Assembly (NCBI RefSeq): GCF_949628265.1
Contig: NC_088789.1
Location: 25,103,883 to 25,167,882 of the forward strand
Source: Cloeon dipterum
Taxonomy: Eukaryota > Arthropoda > Insecta > Ephemeroptera > Baetidae
DNA: 64,000 nucleotides
Direction of reading: 5' to 3'
Below are positions 32,914 to 44,400 of this stretch, in pieces. The position numbers were made by a program, and so were the translations under genes. A model generated the notes under the pieces. It saw nothing but the letters and a program-made list of their open reading frames with translations, searched no databases and had not been told where the DNA came from. Every line of letters begins with the position of its first letter. Position 1 is the stretch's first letter.

Positions 32914-35211
32914 TGTATATGAGCCACATTCCGTCAAAGCAACAAATTTCTGTCCGGGGGTCGATGGATTTTGATGAATTTTTTTCTGCGGTAATTTGGC
33001 CCTAATTGTACTACAATACAATTGAGAAAACTCCGACTTTCCAATTTTTGCGGGCGTTAAAGGGTCAAAATCTGGGAATTTTGAGTACTTCATAACTTTG
33101 CTCAGGGTGGTCCTAGAACAAAAATTAAAAAACCCGCAAATTCGTCTTAACAAGACAAACAACTTTTACATTGACCTCAAAGTGGTAGGTCAAAGGTCAA
33201 GGTCATAAAAATTGATTTTTTTTATTTTGAACTCAAATTTGAAAATGAATATATCGAAATTTTTTATTTTTTTCATGACCATTTTGTAGAGCATAAAAAA
33301 TTGAGTTAAAAACGTTAAAATTTGGAATGGCGTTTTGCCTCATTTTTTTAATAAAAAATGAAAACTTCGAAAACCCTTGTTTTTCGATGTTGGTAAAAAA
33401 CGATGATTGACCAAATCTCGACTTCTAGTCATCCGAATTTCAAAAACCGCATACCGTTAGACTCCTCTCGACGTCCCGAAGTGTACTAAAGGGGTATGAG
33501 ACCCACCAACCCCCAACCCCCTTTTTACCCCCTAACTAACGTGAAATTTAGAATTTTTCGTCCGTTTCAACACCTTATCATGACGTTGACGAGTAATTGT
33601 CTTCTTCAAACCAATTCATTAACTTAGTTCACTCAAAGACGAGTCAAATGGAACTTATTTTTTGTAAATAGGACCACCACAACCTGAGATTCGGGTGCAC
33701 AAAGATTTTTTTCCAAACGCGATGCAATAAAATTCTGGATGATCGACCAAATCTCGACTTCTAATCATCTGATTTTGAAAAACCGCATACCGTTAGACTC
33801 GTCTTGACATCCCCAAGTGTACTAAAGGGGTATGAGACCCACCAACCCCCTACCCCCATTTAACCCCCTTAATAACGGGAAATTTAGCATTCTTTCGTCC
33901 GTTTCAACACCTTAGCACGACGTTGACGAGTAATTGTCTTCTTTAAACCAATTTAGTTACTTAGTTCACTTTAATACGAGTCAAACGGTACTTAATTTTT
34001 GTAAATAGGACCACCTTTTTGTGTTTTGTTCGAGATTTGGTGCTCACCGAGCATTTTAATGCATCCGCGTCTTAATAAAAAACTTTTTGCCACACAAATA
34101 TCAGGTTGTAGTGGTCCTATTTTCAAAAATTAAGTATCGTTTGAATCGTTTTGAAGTGAACTAAGTAAATGAATTGGTTTGAAGAAGATAATTACTCGTC
34201 AACGTCATGATAAGGTGTTGAAACGACCGAAAAAATGCTAAATTTCACATTATTAAGGGGGCGAAATGGGGGTTGGGGGTTGGTGGGTCTCATACCCCTT
34301 TAGTACACTTGGGGATGTCAAGACGAGTCTAACGGTATGCGGTTTTTCAAAATCAGATGATTAGAAGTCGAGATTTGGTCGATCATCCAGAATTTTATTG
34401 CATCGCGTTTGGAAAAAAATCTTTGTGCACCCGAATCTCAGGTTGTGGTGGTCCTATTTACAAAAAATAAGTTCCATTTGACTCGTCTTTGAGTGAACTA
34501 AGTTAATGAATTGGTTTGGAGAAGACAATAACTCGTCAACGTCGTGTTAAGGTGTTGAAATTGACGAAAAAATGATAAATTTCACGTTATTGAGGGGGTA
34601 AAAAGGGGGTTGGGGGTTGGTGGGTCTTATACCCCTTTAATGCACTTAGGGACGTCGAGAGGAGTCTAACGGTATGCGGTTTTTGAAATTCGGATGACTA
34701 GAAGTCGAGATTTGGTCAATCATCGTTTTTTACCAACATCGAAAAACAAGGGTTTTCGAAGTTTTCATTTTTTATTAAAAAAATGAGGCAAAACGCCATT
34801 CCAAATTTTAACGTTTTTAACTCAATTTTTTATGCTCTACAAAATGGTCATGAAAAAAATAAAAAATTTCGATATATTCATTTTCAAATTTGAGTTCAAA
34901 ATAAAAAAATCAATTTTTATGACCTTGACCTTTGACCTACCACTTTGAGGTCAATGTAAAAGTTGTTTGTCTTGTTAAGACGAATTTGCGGGTTTTTTAA
35001 TTTTTGTTCTAGGACCACCCTGAGCAAAGTTATGAAGTACTCAAAATTCCCAGATTTTGACCCTTTAACGCCCGCAAAAATTGGAAAGTCGGAGTTTTCT
35101 CAATTGTATTGTAGTACAATTAGGGCCAAATTACCGCAGAAAAAAATTCATCAAAATCCATCGACCCCCGGACAGAAATTTGTTGCTTTGACGGAATGTG
35201 GCTCATATACA
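32914..35211. mobile_element. Giant fold-back (inverted-repeat) transposon, 2.3 kb
   Basis: Starts TGTATATGAGCCACATTCCG and ends with the reverse complement of that (CGGAATGTGGCTCATATACA). The two arms are about 1.1 kb each and meet around a centre near 34062 with only about 100 bp of non-palindromic sequence. The outer 800 bp of the arms are close to identical. The inner part of each arm consists of two diverged tandem units with a 336-bp period (ACCAAATCTCGACTTCTA at 33410 and 33746; CACCAACCCCC in each). There is no transposase. The arms each contain an outward frame of about 84-89 codons that is simply the same repeat read twice. A target-site duplication is not clear. The structure resembles Foldback/Galileo-type elements. 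Confidence 0.85.
33187..33205 (+). promoter_or_regulatory. Triple AGGTCA half-site in fold-back arm
   Basis: The sequence AGGTCAAAGGTCAAGGTCA contains a perfect DR1 (33187-33199) overlapping a DR0 (33194-33205). The reverse-complement copy is in the other arm at about 34920-34938. DR1 of AGGTCA is the recognition type of HNF4 and USP/RXR-class nuclear receptors. Whether it acts in vivo is unknown. Confidence 0.45.
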
Positions 35212-35520
35212 GTCTCGAAAATTACAAATTAAAGTTAAAGTGCTTTCCCATTCAGGCGGGGAAAGCTAGCTGTTTACGAGACTTATTAAAATCTGAGAGA
35301 AATATCGCAAAATACAATCTGAGGGAAACTCGAGAGTTCATCTCTCCACGCCAAGGAGCGAACGAAGAACCGCGCTCGCAGAGCAGACGCTCCGTGAGCC
35401 AGAGCCGCCGAGCCGAGCCGCTTCACACACGTCACACATGGTGAGTTGCAATTTTCTCTCCCTTGTTCACCCCGAACTTAACTCACATCAGACCTTCTGT
35501 GTTTTTTTCTCGCTCCCCAG

Positions 35521-37395
35521 AACTCGCAAATACCTTAACTGAACTATAAAAGCAAGCAGATGCTTCATAATTTGAAATATGAATCTATGCGGCGACCTAA
35601 GTGCACTAATCGAATTTGAACAACTATTTGCGAAAACTATAAGTTTGAAAAATACAGCGGGAGTTTCATTTGTGCTCCTGTTTTAATAAAAACAAGCCTT
35701 TTTATCAAGCCATCAAACGTTTTTGAAAAATAAAGGCCCGTGAAAAGAATGACTTATTTCTTCCTGCGTGCTGAAGCAGTGCTTCCATGCAAGCATTTAT
35801 ATTTTTTTCCGGAAATTGCCACACTCGTTCCCACACAATGTGAATTTTAATGGATGGTGAAAATTTGTCACATTAACTAATGCATTATCGCCATCCCAAA
35901 ACAGGACGTGCGATTCGGATGAGATGGAAAATGACAGCTGGACGAGTATGGATCGATGCTGCGGCGGTCAAATGATCTCCCCTTTACTTTCTACTGACAA
36001 TGAGAGGCATGAGAGCCCCTATCTCAACTCACGATAGCGAAGGGTAGTTTGCCAATTGAAAATCCTTGGTTTTATACCGTAAATATTTTTCCAACTATTT
36101 CTCCTAAGACCTTCAGTTTTTGGAAGAAATTTTTTAATTATCCTCAGATGTAAAGAAGTGAGGACAACAAAGCGTCCTGGTCCCGGCAAATTTGCGCACG
36201 TTCAACAAACACCCAAATTTTCATTGTCGAATTGATTGTTGACCTTTTCTTGCAACAAGGAAAATCGCATTTGGTTGTTGAAAGTTACGCAATTTTGCCG
36301 GGACCAGGACGAAAGGCACTTTTCAAATAATATATATCCAATATAAGATTTCTGATATGCCAATTATTTTAACATCAATATGTCACTTAAAAATTTCCGT
36401 TTCTGCCGAGCCAGTTTCCTGCTGCAACTGCGAGACGAACCCACCACCCGAGCTCACCGACGGCAACTTTTCCAGTTCTGCGACCAGCGCTAGACTCCTA
36501 GACTCGACCCTGCAACCGCATCTTTCGCAAAACCTCCTAGATCTTCAAGAAAACCTCCAGAACATCTACAACTTTCAGAATTTCTAGACCACACGCTGCC
36601 CTAAAAATTGAATTAAAGCCTAATTCTATCAAGTATCAAGGTATGTGTACGTTAAAAATTGATGCAATGTTAAATTTTCATGAATGACAAGCATGAATGT
36701 CTCTTCTCTTGAAATCTTTTTTTAATTTCACACAGTTGCATACTCCGTTGGAGATCTCAATGGGAGGAATTAAAATTTTAATTTCATATCTACCATAAAT
36801 TTTGGAGAAAATAGCGAAATTTTAACTGCAACAATAGTCTTCTTTTGGCTACTAAAAATTAATTTGAAGTGATTTATTTATATATGAGCTGAACAATTCT
36901 GAAAATATTTTATTCCTTTAAATATTCTCTGAAAATTAGGAAAGAGCCAAAATTTTCCCAGGCTACCATTTTCCCAGTCTGCTAGTATGAATGCTAATCA
37001 AGTGCAAACACTGTCTCCTAATTGAAAATTTGAGAAATTTACCTCAAAATACGTACACTATGTTGGATAGGTTGCAACGGTGGGAAGCGGAATCACGTAA
37101 AATTCTGTAAATTAACTGATTTTTCTTGGTCCAAAATTGATTATTGCTTTTAGCACATTGCATAGTTAAATTATTTTTAAAAGATGATGCGTTTCTAATA
37201 TTTTGTGATCAGATATTCCGCCGTTCAGGCAAACTATGGATCCGCGCGTTATAGCGCGGTCTAGGGAGATAGTGGGGGAAAAGGTGGCTCCCTATATGCA
37301 GTGTCCACTTCTCTCCGCTCCCAAATACTGGGAATTTAAACTGGGACGTTATCAGGACGTTATGGTATCGGCACCACGTCAAACCCGCTATTATC
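35521..37395. other. Intergenic DNA with possible orphan exons
   Basis: Two plus-strand stretches look coding but could not be linked. After an acceptor-like AACAG at 35905, a frame reads TCDSDEMENDSWTSMDRCCG and goes on to stop TAG near 36037. A frame ending TAG at 36587 reads ...SVSAEPVSCCNCETNPPP...NLLDLQENLQNIYNFQNF. They could be terminal exons of a gene lying elsewhere, or remnants. The rest is AT-rich and unremarkable. Confidence 0.3.
36173..36311. mobile_element. Short hairpin MITE
   Basis: Ends CGTCCTGGTCCCGGCAAA and TTTGCCGGGACCAGGACG are reverse complements over about 24 bp (one indel), bounding 139 bp. AAAG flanks both sides and could be the target duplication. Non-coding. Confidence 0.6.
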
Positions 37396-37401
37396 TATAA
37401 A
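37396..37401 (+). promoter_or_regulatory. Candidate TATA box of the serine-protease homologue
   Basis: TATAAA lies 73 bp before the start codon of the secreted serine-protease homologue, a suitable distance for a short 5' UTR. Confidence 0.4.
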
Positions 37402-37473
37402 CAGGAAGTGAAAATATTTCTCAATAGCGGCTCCCACGCTGCACGCCGAACACGCATAGCAGATAGAAACAAT

Positions 37474-40461
37474 ATGCGCGGAATTCATGCTGCCATGTTA
37501 GTTTCAACGGCACTGGTAAAGATATTTTTCTGTTTATTTTGGGTCATTTTCTTTACAAATGGGGTTGATTTGCAAATTAACCCTCGCTTCGCTTTTACTC
37601 TTGATCATTAAAAATTTCAAAACATTGGAAAATGCGTGAAAATTGCGAGGTTCAGAATTAAAAAGCATTTTTAAGTTTAAAATTGAACCAGTTGTCTCAT
37701 CTCAATAATCACAGTAAACATATGATGCTGAAAAAAACTGTTAAAAATACAACATTACACATTTTTAGTGTTGTTTTTGGAAAATGATGTAAACAATTTT
37801 TATATAATTCCCTGCTTCCAAAACATTTTCACCTGATCGGTTTTCGTGAAAATAAATAAATTTGGTGGAAAGTTGATTTGGTACACTTTTTGCCTACTTA
37901 TTGTGATGTTTTTCAACGAATAGCTCATTTGGTCGAAATATTGCTTCTTAAAAATTTCTTTCTCGTTCAAACTTGTCATTTAAATTAATAAATTATAATT
38001 TTTTTTCCTTAAAGTAGACTTTGTTGCAAGGAATAGAATTTTTAACCCAAGAATGTAACCAACGATTTTAGCAAATGGATTCTCTCAGTAGTTCTTGCAA
38101 TTCTGATGGTTACAACCCGAGATTTGAAGTTGTCAAAATTGATACAGCTCTGGTTATCTTTCTCAATTTCTATTTAGATTATATGAATCCACATCAAAGT
38201 CATAAAACTACTTTGGAGCACTGTAATTCCGCATCTAAAGATTAAATTTTCCTTTTTAACATCTTAAAATTTCTACAATAGTTTATTTTTTATTTTTTTT
38301 TTTTTTAAGAAAAATATTTATTTTGAAAGCCACAGAAGTCCAGCCAATTTCGGAGAATTAACGGCTGGTGCTTATTCTGCTACACAAAGGCAGCACAATT
38401 TTAAAATTTGATACATACGTTTATTTTCAGGTAAAATTTTAATTTCTGACTCTGACTTGTATAATATGTACTTTGCATTTTATGACTTTGACGAGAATAA
38501 AATCAATTATAGTTAACAACATTTTATTTAATTTTTTTATAATAATGTAAACAAATTAAATTAATTTTCAGGTTTTGATTTGGATTGTAAATGCCGAGGT
38601 GTACTCCGCGCAGGCTCGTAGCAAACGTAAAAATTAAAATATGCCACTATACATATTTTTGTGTAAAGCCTTGCATTAGCAGCATCTGAAAACGAACGAG
38701 CCGATACTGGTCCTTATCCATGGCAAGGACATTTAAGAGCAATGGCGGGTTCGGTAAACAAGATCTATTGTGGTGCCTCGCTTATTGCTCCCAAGTGGGC
38801 ACTCACAGCCGCGAGATGCATCGAGTAAAGCATTAATCCAATCATAGTAAATTAATTTCAATTTATTTTTCATAATAGCACGGCAAAAGGAATAATTCAC
38901 ATCGTCACATTTGGCAAGATTGTTTCGCAAACTCCTCTTGTTGGCTCGGAACAGAGGACCGCAACTCATTTGAGACACGAACAATTTGACGAGACCAATA
39001 TGCTGAACGACATTGCTTTGCTCACGTGGACTAAGGAAATCACCCCTTCGGGTTGAGAGAAAATTTAAACAAAACCCTTTATTAATTCTGATTTTTTAGA
39101 TCACATCCAACCAATCGCTCTTCCTCGACCTTTCGAAGATAACGAGGCCACATTTATTGGCGAAACTGTGTCTATAAGTGGATTCGGACGAGCAGAATCA
39201 AGTAATACTGATATGTAAATAGGGCTGCGCGTTTAGTAATTTCAAAAAATATTTTTCTGGAACGTGGTGCATGAGCTCGAATGATGAAATTTCAAGTAAT
39301 TAAAATGCAATGTAATGTGAACTATTTTATAACGTATGGGAAAGTATGTCGGACATTTTGCCTGTAACATCCTTTTTGATTTTGGTTCAGCCGACAGAAA
39401 GGTTTGACCCTTTTGAATTAGCAATTTTATTATACAGAGCGAGCCAATAGGGTACGGGAATTTGACTCCTTTCATTCATAAAATTACCTGCGTCTGAATT
39501 TATTTTTTAAGTGAAAATTAATTTCAAGTGGAATATAATATTATTTGCCCCTGAAGTAATCTAACAAAAGGTTAGTTTACAAAACGATGTAATTTAAAAT
39601 GTTTTTACGAAAGCGTATGTCAATGAGAAAAATATGAGCGGTTTTTACCATGAAATACATATTTGAAGAAAAATTATATCTCATTCCCTGAGAGTTTCAG
39701 GAGAAAACTTAAATCACGAACACCTAAAAGTGGATCGATACAGGGCGACAATAGAAAATTATTTGAATTGTCGGCTGCAATAAGCAGTTGATCGATGAAC
39801 AATTTGTTCTACAGTTTAAATAATCAAAAATGGACCTTGCTACAGTAAAAATTCTAATTTTTCAAATTTTCTCCAAAATTTATTGCGCTTTTGATCACAT
39901 TTTTTTATTCCTCTAGTCGAGATCTGTCCAACAGCGTATGAAACCTGCTTGGGAAACTCTTTGTTGTGAAATATAAAATAGAATTTAAAATAAGGAGACA
40001 TTCCACACCATTTGAAAAGCACGTCATACTGTTTACAGATTAAAAAAGAATATAAAGCCAAATATAAAAAAAACGCAGCCCTATATTTATAAAAAGAATT
40101 AAACCAATCATCTGATTTTTAGATAGCCTATATGTGGCCGACCAGTCGTTATGTGCTACCTCGTACATCAATTTCGCACCAAACACAAACTTGTGTGCAA
40201 AGGCAAAAGTTATCGACCAATCAACCTTTTGTCTCGTGTGTTTCGTTTTATCTAATTTGATTTTGATTGATTTCCTTCCAAAAGGGTGATACTGGCGGAC
40301 CATTGGTCTACTTGAACGCAACATCAAACACTCGCGTCCAAATTGGAATCGCCTCACACGGAGTAATGATGTGCTCGCCAGACCCATCAGTTTATACTCG
40401 AGTCACCGCCTATTTGCCGTGGATTGAAGCCAATTCTGGATACGATAAGAATCAATTTTAG
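37474..40461 (+). CDS. Secreted serine protease homologue, catalytically altered
   Basis: Seven exons: 37474-37515, 38572-38626, 38683-38824, 38879-39051, 39100-39214, 40127-40208, 40285-40461; 786 nt, 261 aa. Exons 1-2 encode a signal peptide (MRGIHAAMLVSTALVLIWIV, then a small-residue cleavage zone). The chymotrypsin fold follows: PYPWQGHL, CGASLIAPKWALTAARC, NDIALL, SGFGR, then GDTGGPLVYL and YTRVTAYLPWIE. The catalytic His of the usual TAAHC is Arg (TAARC), and the catalytic Ser of GDSGGP is Thr; the Asp in NDIALL is kept. It is therefore probably a non-proteolytic serine-protease homologue, a class often used in insect immunity or as cofactors. The exon 5 donor choice (39215) is the one that keeps phase. 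Intron 5 is enlarged by a transposon. AATAAA lies at 40557-40562. Confidence 0.85.
39221..40082. mobile_element. Transposon insertion in intron 5 of the protease homologue
   Basis: Bounded by AGGGCTGCGCGTTT and AAACGCAGCCCT, short inverted ends of the kind seen in hAT-like elements. It begins six bases after the GT of the intron donor. The inner part 39708-40035 resembles the TTAA-MITE family found at 44343, 46980 and 55097. No transposase frame; the flanks give no convincing duplication. Confidence 0.6.
39708..40035 (+). mobile_element. Diverged partial TTAA-MITE
   Basis: Begins AGTGGATCGATACAGGGCGA and follows the TTAA-MITE order (GGACCTTGCTACAGTAAAAA, TCGAGATCTGTCCAACAG, TTGGGAAACTCTTTG) but lacks the 3' end. 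It lies within the larger insertion. Confidence 0.5.
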
Positions 40462-40562
40462 AGACACCACCATGAGCTAATATTTTGGGATAATTGTATT
40501 CCTTTTTATTACAACTATTATACATTTTTATTAGAGCATTAACATTGGTAATCAACAATAAA

Positions 40563-41436
40563 ATTTATCGTAATAAATAAATAAATTAACACATTAAATT
40601 AGATAAAATTGTCCGGGTTCAATTAGTTCGTGTTCAAATACACGCGCTCAAAGCGGCCTTGCTCACGGCTTAACAAATCAAAAGTGTGCATCAACACTGT
40701 AATCTGTAATTAATAAAACAATTCCTCGTTAAATACAATAAAATATAAACTAATTTAAATACAAAAGCACTGCACATAAAAGGACCTCAATTCTGAGCTT
40801 GCTCCGAGGGTCAATTTATGCACTAGTCTCTGCAGGGCAATAATTGCGTATTACACCTGAGGGTGGAGCCGCGCAGGTTGCATACCCTGCACGGCGGTCC
40901 CCATAGTAAAAATGATTAAATTTTCAATAATGACTTGGCTTTTACAAAAACTAACTCAATTTCGAGTTAGTTTGGTCAGCTAACTTAATGTTTTGTTCTA
41001 TGTAGGAATTAAAACGTACTATAGATCTCATGTTCTCATTATTGGAACATTTTAGGATACAAAATTAGTTCATTTAAAGATTTTTTTATTGATTTTCTTT
41101 TTCTTATTGAAAAGTTCATATTTGCCTATTGAAGTTTTGCCAAAATAATCAAAATTCCCAGCCCTAATCATGGCATGTGGCAAAAAAACATGATTTTATT
41201 TATTATAATTTGAATTAGGTTATTAAGAGCACAAATCAACTGTCAATAATTTCGATACTAGGTTTATTTTTATTTATATAATATGTTACAAACGGTATAT
41301 TCAATCTAAATCCTTATTTCTAAATGTCAAGAACAAAAATAATCGTGGAAAGGTCTTTGATGAAAAGCAACAAAGCTGATTAAAACATCAGTCGTTTGCG
41401 TCAGTCGTGTCGGGGGGTGAGTTGCGGGCGTTCAGG
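40563..41436. other. Intergenic DNA between convergent genes
   Basis: A minus-strand frame at about 40920..40833 reads a Cys-rich CRVCNLRGSTLRCNTQLLPC and stops. It could be a stray small exon, but its acceptor is poor and I cannot link it to the mindin gene, which already ends cleanly at 41437. Otherwise AT-rich with nothing supported. Confidence 0.3.
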
Positions 41437-44400
41437 TCACCATTTGAAGTACTTCTCTGCGCAGTCCGAGTATCCGCTGCACCAGCTGCTCTCCTCCAGC
41501 GGCCCGACGCACGTTCTGCCTTTCTTCACCAAGCTCCGCCTTCGCACCGACGAGCCCGTGCCGCAGGTCGCGTTGCACGGGGACCAATTAGACCACTCGG
41601 ACAGCGTGCAAATCTCCGCTAAATAACGAAAAAAATGATTGTAAAAAATTCAAAAAAGGGATAGTAAAATGAAGACAGCAACGGAAGAGTAATTTATTCA
41701 GCATCTAAATTCAACACTATAGATGTTTTCCATTAATTAATCAAATATAGATGAAACTGTTTCGTCTGGGCGGTCGTACGATAATTCGGGGCTCGCCTTT
41801 ACCCAGTTTCCCCTGCTTGCTCTTCCTCTTGTTCTTCAGTTTCCGCATCCGCAGGGCACGCAGTTGGTTTCTGGAAATCCTGCGACGGCCCGTGTGCGTG
41901 ACGCTGACCGGACCGTCCGAGCCGATGGACAGCACGTGCTGCGCGTTGATGCCGCTGGACAGAACTAGCGCCGGCGGCAGCTGGTCGCTCACTTTGTTGC
42001 TGATCGCGTCCTCCTGTCTGTCGACCACGGACGCGAAGTTGAAACTGAATTGCTCCTTCAGATTGTACTCTTTGATCTATAGACAACATCAGGAAGACGC
42101 ACTTTTTTATTGGTTGAGAGAAAAGCTAATTGTAAGTTAAGGCAATAATTTAATTAATTGAATATTTTTAATACTAAACATCGATCTTATACTAAATTAT
42201 TAAAAGGAATTTTAACCAATGGAACTCAAAAGTCGCTCAACAACGCAAATATATATGCTTTTTTAATTTAAAATTTCTCATCAGACTTGTCCTTCGTGCG
42301 AATAAAAAATATTAAACAATTTTAACGTCTTGAACTGTTGGAGATCAGATATTAAATTAAATTTTAATTACCACATATTTTCTAAATTGTAGTATAACCA
42401 GTTTAAAAACATTAAATGCTCATCTTTTGTTAAATTTGCAAATTGCTTTTTAAGTTTTTCATTTCAATTTAATTTTAACTACGAGAGCGTTCAAAATAAT
42501 AATAAATCGTTTTGTGCACCTTAATAAACTGCAGGGTAGCGATTGCAGGGAGATGATCGAGCTCAGGGTAGAAGAAAGAGCTGGCAGGGTGGTCAGGGTA
42601 CTTGGATGTGATGATCGAAATAGGCGCTGGCGGATCGCTCTCCCAATTCGGCGAGGTGAACGTGAACCCTGAATCTGAACCTGCGTCCATCAACGTGAGC
42701 TGTTTTTAATAAAATTTAAAATTATAACGGTTATAATTGGATCTAATTTTTACCTTTAGCTGCTTTCGTTCCTCCCACTTGTTGTGCGCGTTGCACAGAT
42801 TGATGGAGTTGACGCCGATGAACCAGTCAGGAGAGGGAACCATGTGCACGACTAGAGACACCTGAGGTAATTCATTACATGTTTTATGCATTCTGAATTC
42901 TTTAGATTTTGCGCGTTGTTGCTAAATAAATAATAGATCTGGCTAAAAATAAAAACAATTTGAAAAGTAGAGAATATCTTGCCAATAATATCGCTTTTTC
43001 ATTTTATTTTTGTTTAAAGAAGCTGAAAATTCAAATTTCGATGAAAATTTATCCCAAGAACTGGAAATTTTTCTTGGTCTCCGAATCTTTATCCAGTTCT
43101 TTCAAGTGGTCAGCAGCTGACTTTATAGTTCAACAGCGTTGGAATTCATTTTTTCAAATATACAGCTCCAATTATCTATTTCAAAATTTAAAAAAGGGAA
43201 CAGATTTAAAACTACGATTCCTGAGTGTATTGAATACATTTTGTGAATATCAATTAAAACTAAAAACATACTGGTGAAATATTTATGTACTAAATTTAAC
43301 TATTTTTTTATAATGATCTGATACAAAATCTCCTTCTTCTTCCTCCTAATCTTCTCCTAAATGTGATATTTTTGTAGATTTGTTTAGCAAAACAAAAAGT
43401 AATTAAATTTATATTTTCAAATGCTTTTTTTAAACTAAACAGATTTGATAATTTGATTTGATAGGCTAATAATAATTGATTCAGGCACATGAAAATTATT
43501 TTTTTAGCAGGAAATTCTATTTTAAATGTTTTATTTTTACATTTCAGAAGCAAATTTGCAGTTCTGCAAGGTATTTAGCTCTACAAACTTTTCAAAACTT
43601 TTTTAAACGCACAGTAAAAATAGTATTAAATTCCCAACCCTGAAAATTTGGCTAAAAATCAGTTGCAAAATTTAATTCCCTTTAAAGAAAAAATTATATC
43701 AACAGAATTCCTAAAGAATTGGAATTCGCATTATTTTTTGCGGTAAAAGCGAGTAGATTTTTTAAATTAACGGTTTTATGGCTGACCAGAGAGTGGTTGC
43801 TGTCCAAATAGAACTTGGCCGTGGTCTGTCCCTCGCCTCTGGGGATGGCGTCGGCGCCAAAAGTGTCCATGATGCCGTCGAAGCCCTGGCGCTGGGCGTC
43901 GAAAAGATCCGTTTTACCGAGTTCTGCGAAATGGCGCATCGCCTTGCTCGCCATCCGACCCTCGGAGAACAGTTCGAACGAGTCATCGTGGCTTCGACCT
44001 GGAAGAGGAAACAATATGTAAATACATTTTAGAGTTCAGCACGCCTTTTTACACAGTTTGTTCTCGCTTTGCTTAGGTCATGCGCGAGTGACGAGATGAG
44101 TCAGATATATCTCTCATTGTCTTGGGGAATGAACGAGAACAGCAGGCCCGGCTCGCGCGGCATTTAATGATCCAGTACGCGGAAAAAGAATAAGTATAGA
44201 AAGAGAGGCTGCCGACCTTTCGCAATCGCTGCTTTTAACAGCAATCAGAGAGCGCTTTCAGCAGTCAAATGTACACACTCAAGACAAGACAGCTTGCTGA
44301 AAATTTTAACTTTAGGATAAAATCTATTTCGGATTAATTTAAAGTGGAATGACACTGGGCAACAATTGAAAATTATTTTAATTGTTGGATGCCTTAAACA

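Larger units (their letters stand above)
31562..35520 (+). mobile_element. LTR-D, plus-sense, split by a fold-back element
   Basis: Begins TGTAGCCTCACCTTGGCC, equivalent to the sense start of LTR-A/B, and includes the shared blocks CGGAGCCGAGACA, GGATACAAGGGCAATT, CGTTTCTGTCCCGCCGATAT and CCCATTTAATGCGTGGAAAG. Sequence then jumps to the inserted element (32914-35211) and resumes with GTGCTTTCCCATTCAGGCGG, AGAGTTCATCTCTCCACGCC and TTCACCCCGAACTTAACTCA. Without the insertion it is about 1.66 kb, the same as LTR-A. The end near 35520 is eroded. It is more diverged than A and B. Confidence 0.8.

Noticed and set aside
32908..33162. 84-codon frame (and its twin at 34963-35232) in the fold-back arms
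   Set aside because: Both are the same repeat read outward in each arm. There is no motif and no start context, and it exists twice only because the arms are identical.
40833..40920. Extra Cys-rich C-terminal exon of the mindin gene
   Set aside because: The thrombospondin repeat already has its six cysteines and a stop at 41437; the would-be acceptor lacks a pyrimidine tract.
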